From Candidatus Rokuibacteriota bacterium (lineage in GTDB: Bacteria; Methylomirabilota; Methylomirabilia; Rokubacteriales; CSP1-6): 11,821 nucleotides of DNA. The stretch spans positions 1 to 11,821 of the forward strand of contig JACQRS010000203.1 in the NCBI GenBank assembly GCA_016206385.1, in the 5' to 3' direction. The position numbers were made by a program, and so were the translations under genes. The notes under the pieces were generated by a model, which was not told the origin of the DNA, did no database searches, and saw only the letters and a list, made by a program, of their open reading frames with translations. This document shows positions 1 through 8,418 of this stretch, piece after piece (within the stretch, counting starts at the first letter, position 1; every line of letters begins with the position of its first letter).

Positions 1-4
1 GGGC

Positions 5-81
<77 letters not shown>

Positions 82-117
82 GACCGGGATGCATTGTACG
101 GGACCGTGGACGACAAT

Positions 118-495
118 TCAAGGCGCGCCCGGCGCCCGATCCCTCGCGAGTAGCGATCGGAGCGCCAGCAGCTGGGTCCGGAGCCGCCTGAGCGCGGCGC
201 CGTAGCGCCCCTCCCTCGCGTCCGGCTCGGGCGGCGCGCTCTTGCGGCGGGCTTCGGCGGCGAGCCGCTTCTTCGCGCCCTCGAGGGTGAGCCGCTCCTC
301 GTAGCGCAGCGTCTTGATGCGCGCCACCAGCTCCACGTCGCGCTTGCGATAGAGGCGCTGGCCGGCGAGATTCTTCTTGGGGCGGAGCAGCTTGAACTCG
401 GACTCCCAGTAGCGGAGAACGTAGGCGGGAACGCCCGTCAGGGTCTCGACCTCGCCGATCCGATAGTACAGCTTGTCCGGAATCTCCTGCAGCAT
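118..495 (-). CDS. MerR-family transcriptional regulator, short form
   Basis: A 125-residue protein with an N-terminal winged helix-turn-helix of the MerR type. Residues 10-32 (YYRIGEVETLTGVPAYVLRYW) hold the recognition HTH, and the wing around residues 43-52 carries the GQRLYRKRDV-type segment. A basic, helical tail rich in Arg and Ala follows from about residue 85. There is no cysteine cluster or separate effector domain, so no metal or drug ligand can be inferred. The gene starts 17 bases after ihfA and ends just before tRNA-Pro. From memory, a small MerR gene beside ihfA and tRNA-Pro is common in delta-type genomes. The target genes are unknown. Confidence is high for the family and none is claimed for the regulon. 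Confidence 0.88.
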   Translation of the reverse strand: MLQEIPDKLYYRIGEVETLTGVPAYVLRYWESEFKLLRPKKNLAGQRLYRKRDVELVARIKTLRYEERLTLEGAKKRLAAEARRKSAPPEPDAREGRYGAALRRLRTQLLALRSLLARDRAPGAP

Positions 496-512
496 GGTGC
501 CGGAGAGCCCGA

Positions 513-794
513 CTACTGGCTGAGGCGAAGCTTCAACCCTTTGCTGGGCTTGAATGTGAGCACTTTCCGCGCGGTGATCTCGATGCTGTCTCCCGTCTGG
601 GGATTCCGGCCGCGGCGGGAGGCCTTCTTCCTGATCCGGAAATGCCCGAAGCCGACGATCTTCACGTCCTCGCTCCGCTCGAAGCAGCGGAAGATGGTGT
701 CGAACACCGACTCGACCACTGCCGCCGACTGCCGCTTGGACAGCCCGTGACCGGCCACCGCGTTGATGAGATCGTTCTTCGTCAGGGCACTCAC
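513..794 (-). CDS. ihfA: Integration host factor alpha-like DNA-bending protein
   Basis: A 93-residue HU/IHF-family protein. It begins with the typical ALTKNDLI helix, has a GFGHF turn at 48-52, and has the DNA-intercalating beta arm GRNPQTG (62-68), whose Pro65 should wedge into the minor groove. The segment ITARKVLTFKPS (73-84) is characteristic of the alpha subunit. The frame stays open upstream to 929, but the extra 45 residues are antisense to cutA and look unlike protein. The GTG at 794 matches the family start, has a purine-rich GGAAGGGG just upstream, and overlaps the cutA stop as GTGA (791-794), suggesting translational coupling. The product should act as a heterodimer, probably with the IhfB-like protein at 9907-10182. 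Confidence 0.93.
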   Translation of the reverse strand: MSALTKNDLINAVAGHGLSKRQSAAVVESVFDTIFRCFERSEDVKIVGFGHFRIRKKASRRGRNPQTGDSIEITARKVLTFKPSKGLKLRLSQ

Positions 795-1126
795 CCCCCT
801 TCCGTGCGCACGGTGTCGCCGACCCACGCGAGGTAGGCGGGGGAACCTGTCTCCACCGAGAGCGCCAGCACCTCGGGGACCGAATAGCCGTGGAGCTCGA
901 GAACCCGCTGCTGGAGGGCTTCGTAGCACTCCCGCCGGGTTTTCACCACCAGAAGCGCCTCCGCCGCTTCCTGGAGCTGTCCGTCCCAGAAGAAGACCGA
1001 GCGCACCCCCGGCAGCACGTTGACGCAGGCGGCGAGATGCTCGGCTACGAGAGCCCGGGCGATGCGTTGGCCCTCCTCAGCCGACGACGTCGTGACGAGA
1101 ACCACCAGGGTATCGGTGGCGGTCAT
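791..1126 (-). CDS. cutA: CutA1-type divalent cation tolerance protein
   Basis: A 111-residue protein covering the whole CutA1 family. It opens with a VLVTTSSAEEGQRIARALV strand-helix unit, then the hallmark LAACVNVLPGVRSVFFWDGQ (32-51), and later KTRRECYEAL and HGYSVPEVLALSV (79-91). CutA1 forms very stable trimers with a PII-like fold. It was linked to copper tolerance in E. coli, but its molecular role is still unsettled. The start ATG overlaps the stop of the SPOR gene as ATGA (1123-1126), and its own stop overlaps the ihfA start, so the three genes are probably translated in series. Family assignment is secure; the function is not. Confidence 0.94.
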   Translation of the reverse strand: MTATDTLVVLVTTSSAEEGQRIARALVAEHLAACVNVLPGVRSVFFWDGQLQEAAEALLVVKTRRECYEALQQRVLELHGYSVPEVLALSVETGSPAYLAWVGDTVRTEGG

Positions 1127-1932
1127 CGCCCCTCGCCCCTGACGATGAACCCGCTGACGCCCTTGGCTTCGAGGTCTTTCTGGACCGCCTGGGCGCGCTG
1201 CCGCTCCGCGTAGGCACCGACCCGGACCACGTGGACCGACCCGGCGGCGTGGGAGCGCCGGATCTTCACGGTGAGCCCCTGGCTGGCTAACTCCTTGGAA
1301 AGGGTCACGGCATCCCTGAGCCCCAGGGCAGGCCGAATCACGACCTCGTTTCCGGCCGCCTCTGCGCGGTAGTCCCTTCCAGGGAGCTTGGCGTTGACCT
1401 CGTCCGCTGAGGCGCCCACCACGAACACCTCGTGGGTGCTTCCCACCGGTTGATCACCCGAGGAGCGCTGGAATTGCTGGACCGGGTACTTCTGGGCGGT
1501 GAGCCGGCCGGCCAGCCGGGCGGCGTTGGCTTGGTCGCTAAATGCTCCCACCTGAACCCAGTACTCCCCTTGGGCCGTTGCCTTTGCGGGAGCGCGTTCC
1601 TTGGCTGGCTTTGCCGCGGGCGGCTCAGGCTTTGCCTCCATCTTGGCCGCGACCTTGGGAGGCTGAGCGGCTGGCGCCTCGGCCTTCGGTGCGGGCCGCG
1701 GCGGCGCGGGCGGCCTTGCCGGCTGGACCTGAGCCTTCATCGGTGGTGCGGGCGGGGGCGGCGGGGGATTCAACCACTCAAGGAGGTACGGGAGCGCGAC
1801 GACAACGAGGACCGCGAACGCGACCAGGGCAAAGAGCCCGCGGTAACCCCACTCTGAGAACATGCGTCGGCGAGGGCGTTCCTCGACGGCTTCTTGCTCT
1901 TCGTCCTGGTAATCGTCAGGTGTCCGGCTCAT
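1123..1932 (-). CDS. Membrane-anchored protein with two SPOR repeats
   Basis: 269 residues in the layout of a bitopic divisome-type SPOR protein. A charged cytoplasmic N-terminus (1-28) is followed by one transmembrane helix (about 31-50), a long Pro/Ala/Lys-rich linker (55-120), and two SPOR-like units at about 122-200 and 203-268. The second contains the motif VHVVRVGAYAERQRAQAV. SPOR domains bind denuded peptidoglycan glycans at septa and often recruit cell-division enzymes. No amidase or transglycosylase domain is present, so a structural or FtsN/DedD-like role is inferred. A promoter-like sequence lies just upstream, and the gene is the first of the SPOR-cutA-ihfA-MerR subgroup. Confidence 0.87.
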   Translation of the reverse strand: MSRTPDDYQDEEQEAVEERPRRRMFSEWGYRGLFALVAFAVLVVVALPYLLEWLNPPPPPPAPPMKAQVQPARPPAPPRPAPKAEAPAAQPPKVAAKMEAKPEPPAAKPAKERAPAKATAQGEYWVQVGAFSDQANAARLAGRLTAQKYPVQQFQRSSGDQPVGSTHEVFVVGASADEVNAKLPGRDYRAEAAGNEVVIRPALGLRDAVTLSKELASQGLTVKIRRSHAAGSVHVVRVGAYAERQRAQAVQKDLEAKGVSGFIVRGEGR

Positions 1933-1943
1933 AAAGCCGCTTT

Positions 1944-1971
1944 ATCTTAGCACAGCCAAGAGCGTCCACAA
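1944..1971 (-). promoter_or_regulatory. Sigma70-type promoter before the SPOR gene
   Basis: On the minus strand, TTGTGG (1966-1971) and TAAGAT (1944-1949) are 16 bases apart. The -10 box is preceded by TGC, an extended -10. It sits in the 83-base gap between the DUF3047 stop and the SPOR start, one of the few real gaps in the minus-strand block. The expected transcript start would leave a leader of only about four or five bases before the ATG at 1932. Confidence 0.5.
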
Positions 1972-2015
1972 GCGGATTTTGTCTTGCCCCGCGCCCAGTT
2001 AGCGCGCCCGGCGGC

Positions 2016-2903
2016 TCAGCGCCGAACCGGCGAGCGCAGGAACACCAGCTCCTCGAAGAGCGCCTCGGCGCGGCTTTGAGTGTCGTCGGAGTCCACCATG
2101 AGCGCCACCTTGCCGACCCGCGGGGGCTCTCTGCCGAAGAGGTCCTTGTAGTCCTGGTACACGTTTCGCTCCTCCTCGACCCAACGGTTCAGCTGGTCGG
2201 CCCCGCTTTGAAGGACAACCACCTTCACATTGGCCGACTGGGGGTTGATGAGGTTTGCTCCCGCGGGGGCGTGGCTGTCCCAGATGTATCCCATGACGTC
2301 GCTGCTGCTCCGGGGCGAGGGCCACCGGGGAAAAACCAGATAAACCTGGGCAGCCTGGTCATCGCGAGGGCGCTCCCGGACATCGCCGGACGTGGGGAGC
2401 GTGACGACCTTCCATCGCCAGCGAAGGATCGGGAACCGCTTGATGTCCAGCACCAGATCACGGTAGAGGGCGAAGGACGTGCCCTGGCTCACGAGGCGAA
2501 ATGCGAGAGCGCGATCGTCGAGCACCACCTCTACCTGGGCCTGGCCGACGAACTCCTTGAGGGTCCATCCGGGCGGAAGCTCGGAGCTCGGCAGCGTCGC
2601 CGGCGAGGTCTCCGCCACCTTCACGACAACTCGGCCCGTCGGTCCCGATGGGGCCGGCGCGGGTCCGGGTGGCTCCCGCCTCAACCGATCGGCTGTGCCC
2701 CTCGGGGCCGCGGGTTCCCGAGCCGGGCTCGGCACAGCGGCAGGCGTTGCCAGCTCGACAGCGGGGGGCGCTTCGGAAGCGCCTGGCAGGAGCCGGGAGT
2801 AGAACGCCCGGTGGCGGGGGCTTGAAAGGAGCGCGGCCGCCACCGCGGCCAGCGGGAGGAGGACGAGCGCGAGGCGAAGGCGAGCCGATGAGCGACGGGC
2901 CAT
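2016..2903 (-). CDS. DUF3047 family exported or membrane-anchored protein
   Basis: A 295-residue protein that starts with basic residues (MARRSSARLR) and a hydrophobic stretch at about 9-27, so it is probably a signal or anchor. A low-complexity Pro/Ala linker reaches to about residue 95. The conserved part follows: LPPGWTLKEF near 120, ILRWRWKV, DDQAAQVYLVFPRW, VMGYIWDS, NVYQDYKDLFG and a near C-terminal VALMVDSDDTQSRAEALFEEL. This fits the DUF3047 family, whose function is not known. The frame remains open upstream to 3464, but that part is antisense-like sequence inside der. The ATG at 2903, five bases after the der stop, gives a normal N-terminus. Linkage to der is probably co-transcription rather than shared function. 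Confidence 0.82.
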   Translation of the reverse strand: MARRSSARLRLALVLLPLAAVAAALLSSPRHRAFYSRLLPGASEAPPAVELATPAAVPSPAREPAAPRGTADRLRREPPGPAPAPSGPTGRVVVKVAETSPATLPSSELPPGWTLKEFVGQAQVEVVLDDRALAFRLVSQGTSFALYRDLVLDIKRFPILRWRWKVVTLPTSGDVRERPRDDQAAQVYLVFPRWPSPRSSSDVMGYIWDSHAPAGANLINPQSANVKVVVLQSGADQLNRWVEEERNVYQDYKDLFGREPPRVGKVALMVDSDDTQSRAEALFEELVFLRSPVRR

Positions 2904-2908
2904 GCTCG

Positions 2909-4234
2909 CTATCGCCTCGCCTTCTTGACCCGGGTCCGACGGAAGGCGAGCCGAACCGGGGAGCCGGTGAAGCCGAAGGCCTGGCGGAGCGCGTTCACCA
3001 GGTAGCGCTCGTAGGAGAAGTGAACCTTCTCGGCCCCGCTCACGCGGAGGACGAAGGTGGGCGGCGCGACGGCCACCTGGGTGGCCGAGTGCAGCGTGAG
3101 CGGGAGGCCGGCCCGGGTGGTGGGTCGGCGTTCCATCGCGTGGGCGAGGGCCTTGGTGAGGAGCGTGGGCGGCAGTCGCTTGGTCGCCTCCTCCGCCACC
3201 TGGTCCACGAGGTCGAACAGCTCCGCGAGCCCCGAACCCGTCACCGCCGAGGTGAAGCCGACCGGGGCGTAGTCGAGAAAGCGGAGGCGATCGCGGATCC
3301 GGTTCACCATCTCTGCCCGGCTCGGCTTGCCGGGCGGAACCAGGTCCCACTTGTTCACCGCCAGGACCGTGGCCCGACCGGCCTCGTGAGCATAGCCGGC
3401 GATGTGGGCGTCCTGGGCCGTGACGCCTTCGGTCGCATCCAGGATGACCACCGCCACCTGACACCGCTCGAGGCGCTTGAGGGCCATCACGACGGAGAGC
3501 TTCTCCAGCGCTTCGATCACCCGCCCCTTCCGGCGGATGCCCGCGGTGTCGATCAGGAGATAGCGGCGGTCGCGGAAGAGGAGCGGCGTGTCCACGGGAT
3601 CGCGCGTCGTGCCCGGAGCCTCGTGGACCAGGAGCCGATCGCTCCCGAGCAGGCCATTGATCAGGGAGGACTTCCCCACGTTGGGCCGGCCGATGATGGC
3701 CACCCGCAGCCCTTCCGGCTCCTGCTCCGCTTCGGCGTGACCGGCGCGGTCTCGGATCGCGTCCAGCAGCGTGGCCACGCCCCGACCGTGCTCCGCCGAG
3801 ACCGGGAGCACCTCAGGGAAGCCGAGCGCGAAGAATTCGCCCAAGAGGGCGTCCTGGCCCGCGCTGTCGATCTTGTTTGCCACGACGACGACCGGACGCT
3901 GGCAGCGCCTGAGCGTCCGCGCAATTTCCTGGTCCAGGGGAGTCATCCCTGCCCGCGCATCGACCACGAACAGGATCAGGTGGGCCTCTTCGATGGCGGT
4001 CAGGACCTGGCGGCGCACCGCGCTGGTCAGGCTGTGGTCGCTGACGGGATCGAAGCCGCCGGTGTCGACGATCGTCGCCTGCCACCGTCCGAAGCTCACC
4101 ACGCCGTAGAGCCGATCCCGGGTCACCCCGGGCACGTCCCGGACCAGGGCCTGGCGTCGGCCCACGAGCCGGTTGAAGAGCGCGGACTTCCCGACGTTCG
4201 GGCGTCCCACGATGGCGATGACGGGCGTGACCAT
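2909..4234 (-). CDS. der: Ribosome biogenesis GTPase Der (EngA)
   Basis: A 441-residue protein with two tandem GTPase domains, the signature of Der, which acts in late 50S ribosomal subunit assembly. Domain 1 has GRPNVGKS (10-17), DTGG (57-60) and NKID (120-123). Domain 2 has GRPNVGKS (182-189), DTAG (229-232) and NKWD (294-297). A C-terminal KH-like domain follows, ending in a basic RLAFRRTRVKKARR tail. The length is typical and all nucleotide-binding motifs are intact. The ATG start lies 14 bases after the DUF512 stop. It is one of two ribosome-associated GTPases in this block, the other being HflX. Confidence 0.97.
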   Translation of the reverse strand: MVTPVIAIVGRPNVGKSALFNRLVGRRQALVRDVPGVTRDRLYGVVSFGRWQATIVDTGGFDPVSDHSLTSAVRRQVLTAIEEAHLILFVVDARAGMTPLDQEIARTLRRCQRPVVVVANKIDSAGQDALLGEFFALGFPEVLPVSAEHGRGVATLLDAIRDRAGHAEAEQEPEGLRVAIIGRPNVGKSSLINGLLGSDRLLVHEAPGTTRDPVDTPLLFRDRRYLLIDTAGIRRKGRVIEALEKLSVVMALKRLERCQVAVVILDATEGVTAQDAHIAGYAHEAGRATVLAVNKWDLVPPGKPSRAEMVNRIRDRLRFLDYAPVGFTSAVTGSGLAELFDLVDQVAEEATKRLPPTLLTKALAHAMERRPTTRAGLPLTLHSATQVAVAPPTFVLRVSGAEKVHFSYERYLVNALRQAFGFTGSPVRLAFRRTRVKKARR

Positions 4235-4248
4235 CGCGGTGTCGCCGG

Positions 4249-5577
4249 TTAGCCGTCGAAGAGTGCCCTGAGGAGCGCGCGTGGCGTGGGCTCAACCGCC
4301 TTGACCGGGACGCCGAGGTGGGTCGCCAGGTCCTCGGGGGCGAGGTCGTCGAGAAAGACATTCTCCCCATCCTTCAGCGCGACCGCGGGGATGAGAACCG
4401 TGTCCGCTACGGCGCGGACGGAGAGCTGGGCGAGGATGTCCCGGCCAGTGAGCAGGCCGGCCACGCCGATGGCGCGACCGAAGAAGTCGTTGGCCACCGG
4501 GATCACCTCCACCGCGCGATCCTCGAGCCGGAGGTCCTGAAGGAGCGCGCTCAGCACCGGCGCGAACATCTCGCCGGTGACGACGCCCACCCGCCGGGTA
4601 CCCACGCCGAACGCGTCGGTGCGCGGCCGGCCCACGACCCGCTTCCACCCGTCGGTGAAGCGCCGGACCAGCCCCACCCCATCTTCCAGCAACGGGAACC
4701 CCTCGTAGTGGCGGGCCGGCGGCATCTCCACTCCGCCCAGCAGGTACAGCTCGTCAGCCGCGAAGACGAAGCGACTGCCGAGCCGAGCCCGGAACTCCTC
4801 TTGCCAAGCCTCGATGCAATGGACCAACTCACGCGCCTCAGCCGGGGTGATCGACCGGAGCTCAGGTAACCGCTCCCGGTGGCGGGTCAGGCCCACGGGG
4901 ACCACCGCCACCGTGGCGACCGCCGGGTGGAGTCGCGCCAGGTCCCTGACGCTCCGCTCCAGGTGCGGGCCGTCGTTCCACTCCGGGCAGAGCACGATTT
5001 GGGCGTGCATCACGATTCTCGCCTTGGCCAGGCGCGCCATGATCGGCAGGATCTCGCGCCTCACCCGCGGCTGGCCCAGGAGGCGGTGGCGGAGCTCGGG
5101 ATCGGTGGCGTGCACCGAGACGTAGAGGGGTGAGAGGCGCTGCGCCTCGATACGCAGCAGATCGTCCTCCTCGAGGTCCGTGAGGGTGATGTAGTTGCCG
5201 TGGAGGAAGGAGAGCCGGTAGTCGTCATCCTTCACGTACAGGCTCTTCCGCATCCCCTTCGGGAGCTGATGGATGAAGCAGAAGACGCACTTGTTGGCGC
5301 ACGTGGAGATCTCCCCGGGTCGCGGGGGGAGGAGCTCGAGGCCGAGCCCTTTCCCGCCCTCGCGCCGGACCGTCGCCCATCGCGGGCCGTCGGTGCCGAC
5401 GAGCGCGAGGCGGAGGACCTCTTCACCGGCCTGGAAGTGAAAGTCGATGGCGTCGCGCACGGGCGTCCCGTTGATGGCCACGATGCGGTCCCCGGCCAGG
5501 AGTCCGGCCAGAGCCGCAGGGCTGCCCCGGCGCACCTGGGCGACCACCACGCCGTCAGCGGACGAGGGTCGGGACAT
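4249..5577 (-). CDS. DUF512 protein: PDZ domain plus radical SAM-like core
   Basis: 442 residues. The N-terminus (about 8-60) resembles a PDZ domain, with GSPAALAGLLAGDRIVAINGTPV at 18-40. A C-x3-C-x2-C motif (Cys93, Cys97, Cys100; CANKCVFCF) follows, the [4Fe-4S] ligand pattern of radical SAM enzymes, and then KDDDYRLSFLHGNYITLTDL and YVSVHATDPELR, typical of this family. The C-terminal half matches DUF512, with VGVVTGEMFAP and VIPVANDFFG segments. The substrate and reaction are unknown. The gene overlaps the pgsA end by 23 bases and has AAGGA upstream of its ATG. The family often sits next to der, which hints at a role around translation, but that is inference. Confidence 0.9.
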   Translation of the reverse strand: MSRPSSADGVVVAQVRRGSPAALAGLLAGDRIVAINGTPVRDAIDFHFQAGEEVLRLALVGTDGPRWATVRREGGKGLGLELLPPRPGEISTCANKCVFCFIHQLPKGMRKSLYVKDDDYRLSFLHGNYITLTDLEEDDLLRIEAQRLSPLYVSVHATDPELRHRLLGQPRVRREILPIMARLAKARIVMHAQIVLCPEWNDGPHLERSVRDLARLHPAVATVAVVPVGLTRHRERLPELRSITPAEARELVHCIEAWQEEFRARLGSRFVFAADELYLLGGVEMPPARHYEGFPLLEDGVGLVRRFTDGWKRVVGRPRTDAFGVGTRRVGVVTGEMFAPVLSALLQDLRLEDRAVEVIPVANDFFGRAIGVAGLLTGRDILAQLSVRAVADTVLIPAVALKDGENVFLDDLAPEDLATHLGVPVKAVEPTPRALLRALFDG

Positions 5578-6127
5578 GAGGTTCCTTGTCGGTCGGCTGA
5601 TTCAGGAGCTTGGTTCCTTGGTACAGGTACTGGATCCCAGAGGCGACGGTGAAGCCGGCGGTGATCCAGAGCAGCACGTTCTTGATGCGGGGGTCGATCT
5701 GGTAGGCCAGCACGAAGAGGACTGCCAGCACGGTGGCCATCTGCAGCGCGGTGCTGGCCTTGCCCAGGGCGGTCGGCGTGGGATAGACGCGGCCCCCGGC
5801 GATGTGGATGAGGGCGGTTCCCAGGATCAGCAGGAAGTCTCGGCTCAGCACCGTCACCGTGATCCAGAACGGCAGGAGCCGTGGATACAGGTAGGTCAGC
5901 GTGGCGAAGGAGGCGGTGAGGAGAAGCTTGTCGGCGAGTGGGTCCAGGAAGGCGCCGAGGCGGGTCTGGCTACCCCGGGCTCGGGCGATGTAGCCGTCCA
6001 GGAGATCCGTGACGCTGGCCAGGCAGAAGACGAGGAGCGCCGCTGTCGCGTGCCGATACACCAGAAGGCTCACGAACAGCGGGATGAGGAGGATCCGAAG
6101 GGTCGTCAGCCAGTTGGCCAGTCCCAT
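5555..6127 (-). CDS. pgsA: CDP-diacylglycerol-glycerol-3-phosphate 3-phosphatidyltransferase
   Basis: A 190-residue integral membrane protein with the complete CDP-alcohol phosphatidyltransferase signature: Asp41, Asp44, Gly45, Ala48-Arg49, Gly58, Asp62 and Asp66, in the expected D-x2-D-G-x2-A-R-x8-G-x3-D-x3-D spacing. Several hydrophobic helices surround it (about 7-22, 28-40, 67-80, 85-105, 125-143, 150-166). PgsA transfers the phosphatidyl group from CDP-diacylglycerol to glycerol-3-phosphate, the committed step to phosphatidylglycerol. Its N-terminal LANWLTTLRILLIPLF is typical of PgsA rather than of phosphatidylserine or cardiolipin synthases. The gene lies 24 bases after hflX. Confidence 0.93.
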   Translation of the reverse strand: MGLANWLTTLRILLIPLFVSLLVYRHATAALLVFCLASVTDLLDGYIARARGSQTRLGAFLDPLADKLLLTASFATLTYLYPRLLPFWITVTVLSRDFLLILGTALIHIAGGRVYPTPTALGKASTALQMATVLAVLFVLAYQIDPRIKNVLLWITAGFTVASGIQYLYQGTKLLNQPTDKEPHVPTLVR

Positions 6128-6151
6128 GGTTTCTGGAGAGGACGCGTCGGC

Positions 6152-7459
6152 CTATTGTATCACCCGGTCACAGGTGGCTGGCGCACCGATCCGGTACGGC
6201 GCAACCCTGGCGAGCACCGGGGTCGGGAGCTCGACCTCCAGGCGAATTCCGCCGGGCTCGTCAGCGCGGCGGAGGACGCGCCCCGTCGCGTAGCACAGTG
6301 CGAGGGTGGCGCCGTCAGCATAGGGAATCCGGAGGATGGCATGACCCGTGCGAGGGCGGAGGGCCAGCTCGATCCGGCCGAGAAGCTCGCCCATCCCCTG
6401 CCCCGTGAGCGCTGAGATGGGCACCCCGCGCGACTCTTCGGTGAGGGAGTCGAGCCCGTTGTCGCCTGCGCGCCGGTCCACCTTGTTGAGGATGGCGATG
6501 ACCGGCCGCTCGGCGAGATCAAGGTCGGCCAGGATCCGTTCCACAGCCTCACGCTGCTGGGCGGCCTCGGGGTGGCTGACGTCCAGGACATGAAGCAGGA
6601 CATCCGCCTCCGGGAGCTCCTCCAGAGTCGCCTTGAAGGCGGCCACGAGCTGGGTGGGGAGCTTTCGGATGAAGCCCACCGTGTCGGTCAGGATGAACGG
6701 CTGATGGCCCGGGGCCGCCACCCGGCGCGCCGCGGGATCGAGCGTCACGAAGAGCCGGTCCGCAACCGGAAAGCTGGAGCCGGCCAGCCGGTTGAGGAGC
6801 GTGGTCTTTCCGGCGTTGGTGTAGCCGACCAGCGCCACCACGGGTAGCCCCACTGACCGGCGCCGCTCTCTCAGGAGCCGCCGGTGGGTATGCACGTGGC
6901 CGAGGGCCTCGCTGATCTGGCGGATCCTGCGGCGAATGAGCCGGCGATCGGACTCGAGCTGGGTTTCGCCCGGTCCCCGCGTGCCGATCCCGCCCCCGAG
7001 GCGCTCCAGGTGCTTCCACTGCCCCACCAGCCGGGGGAGAAGGTAGGTGAGCTGGGCCAACTCGACCTGGAGCTTCCCCTCGCTTGTCCGCGCCCGCTGG
7101 GCGAAGATGTCCAGGATCAGCGCTGTCCGGTCGATCACCTTGACACCCGCGCCGCGCTCGAGGTTTCGCTCCTGGATCGGGGTCAGGCTGTCGTCTGAGA
7201 TCAGGAGGTTGACGTCGCGCTCCTGTGCCAGCTGCTTGAGCTCCTCCACCTTCCCCTTGCCGAAGAAGAGGGAGGGCGAAGGGGCCCCGCGTTCCTGGAT
7301 CAGGGTTCCCACCACCTCGGCGCCGGCGGCCTCAGCCAGCCGACGCAACTCGTCCAGGGATTCCAGCACCTGGGCGCGACGCTGGGCCGGAAGGCGCAGC
7401 GCCCCCAGGAGGGCGCGTTCGGGCCGGGCCGCGGTGTGAGTTGCCGTCACGGGGCTCAT
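6152..7459 (-). CDS. hflX: GTPase HflX
   Basis: 435 residues with the HflX arrangement. An N-terminal nucleotide-binding domain contains SLFFGKGKVEEL (62-74), and the conserved glycine-rich linker GGGIGTRGPGETQLE is at 155-169. The G domain follows, with GYTNAGKTT (212-220), DTVGF (259-263) and NKVD (near 325). HflX binds the 50S subunit and splits stalled ribosomes, notably under heat stress in E. coli. The frame extends upstream to 7576, but the ATG at 7459 overlaps the miaA stop as ATGA (7456-7459), and the extra 39 residues are unlike the family. The miaA-hflX order is also seen in Proteobacteria, where hfq often lies between them; hfq is absent from that gap here. Confidence 0.95.
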   Translation of the reverse strand: MSPVTATHTAARPERALLGALRLPAQRRAQVLESLDELRRLAEAAGAEVVGTLIQERGAPSPSLFFGKGKVEELKQLAQERDVNLLISDDSLTPIQERNLERGAGVKVIDRTALILDIFAQRARTSEGKLQVELAQLTYLLPRLVGQWKHLERLGGGIGTRGPGETQLESDRRLIRRRIRQISEALGHVHTHRRLLRERRRSVGLPVVALVGYTNAGKTTLLNRLAGSSFPVADRLFVTLDPAARRVAAPGHQPFILTDTVGFIRKLPTQLVAAFKATLEELPEADVLLHVLDVSHPEAAQQREAVERILADLDLAERPVIAILNKVDRRAGDNGLDSLTEESRGVPISALTGQGMGELLGRIELALRPRTGHAILRIPYADGATLALCYATGRVLRRADEPGGIRLEVELPTPVLARVAPYRIGAPATCDRVIQ

Positions 7460-8412
7460 CCCACCAGCTTTTCCTGTTCGATCAGCTTGGCGAGGGCCTC
7501 GGCCGCCCCCTCGAGGCCACCCGCAGCCCGGACATCCATCCACTGAAGCTCCGGCTCCCTGGCGAACCACGTCCACTGCCGCTTCGCGTAGCGAAGGGTA
7601 TCCCGCTTCATCAGCCGGATCGCCTCCGCCTCGGTGAGGCGGCCGCGGATGACCCAGGCGAAGTGACGGTAGCCGATCCCCTTCATGGCTGACAGGCTCT
7701 CATGGTACCCCGCCTCGAGGAGCATCTCCACCTCGGCCCTTAAGCCACAGGCCACCATGGCGTCGACCCGGGCCCGAAGGATCTGAGCCAAGAGCGGCCT
7801 CGGCATGGTGAGACCGACCATGAGGAGGGCCCAGGGTGGGTCAGTCTCGCGCCAGTGGGACGGCGTGCCGAGGGGCTGACCGGTCTGATGCTGGATCTCA
7901 AGAGCCCGGATGATCCGAACCTTATCTTTCGGGGAGATACGGCGAGCCGCCTCAGGATCTACTCGAGCCAGCCTGCGATGCAGCGCGAAGGCCTCCCGCC
8001 CCCTGGCCCACTCTTCCAGCGCCCGCCGAAACTCGGGATCGCCCGGCGGGGCGGGATGTAAGCCGCGGAGCAGCGAGCGGATGTAGAGCCCGGTCCCTCC
8101 GACGACCACCGGCAGCCGGCCTCGCTGGCGGATCGCCTCGATGGCAGCCAAGGCTTCGCTCCTGAAGCGCGCCGCGTGATAGTGCTCGTCGGGGTCCACC
8201 ACGTCAATCAGGTCGTGGCGCACCGCCGCGAGCTGGGCGGGGGTCGGCTTGCCGGTGCCGATGTTCATCCGACGGTACACCTGGCGGGAGTCCGCGCTCA
8301 CCACCTCCAGCGGCAGCCGCTGGGCAAGGTGGACGACGACCTCGGTCTTCCCCACCCCCGTGGGCCCGGCGATCACAACCAGGGGCGGCCGCGCGTGGCC
8401 GGGTGTCAGCAT
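7456..8412 (-). CDS. miaA: tRNA dimethylallyltransferase MiaA
   Basis: 318 residues. The P-loop GPTGVGKT is at 16-23, SADSRQVYRRMNIGTGKP (39-56) is the family hallmark, and VVVGGTGLYIRSLL near residue 103-116 and the MKGIGYR segment in the C-terminal half are also present. MiaA adds a dimethylallyl group to A37 of tRNAs that read codons starting with U, improving decoding fidelity. Length and motifs are normal. It begins six bases after the stop of the mutS/mutL chimera. The usual mutL-miaA-hflX order is therefore preserved on this side, which supports the identity of the upstream mutL fragment. Confidence 0.96.
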   Translation of the reverse strand: MLTPGHARPPLVVIAGPTGVGKTEVVVHLAQRLPLEVVSADSRQVYRRMNIGTGKPTPAQLAAVRHDLIDVVDPDEHYHAARFRSEALAAIEAIRQRGRLPVVVGGTGLYIRSLLRGLHPAPPGDPEFRRALEEWARGREAFALHRRLARVDPEAARRISPKDKVRIIRALEIQHQTGQPLGTPSHWRETDPPWALLMVGLTMPRPLLAQILRARVDAMVACGLRAEVEMLLEAGYHESLSAMKGIGYRHFAWVIRGRLTEAEAIRLMKRDTLRYAKRQWTWFAREPELQWMDVRAAGGLEGAAEALAKLIEQEKLVG

Positions 8413-8418
8413 GGCTCC

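Noticed and set aside
1732..1776. Pro-rich, repeat-like GC tract in the SPOR gene
   Set aside because: This encodes the expected periplasmic Pro/Ala linker and shows no exact repeat unit, so it is not treated as a separate element.
2904..3464. N-terminal extension of the DUF3047 frame
   Set aside because: The upstream 187 codons overlap der in another frame and read as low-complexity Arg/Gly/Pro sequence. The ATG at 2903 right after the der stop gives a normal signal-like start.
2648..4252. Long plus-strand open frame of 534 codons
   Set aside because: It lies antisense to der and the DUF3047 gene, has no Shine-Dalgarno, and its translation is dominated by Arg, Gly, Glu and His, as expected for a GC-rich shadow frame.
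5447..6415. Plus-strand open frame of 322 codons across pgsA and hflX
   Set aside because: It is antisense to pgsA, which has its full catalytic motif, and to the conserved hflX end. No family similarity is recognisable in its translation.
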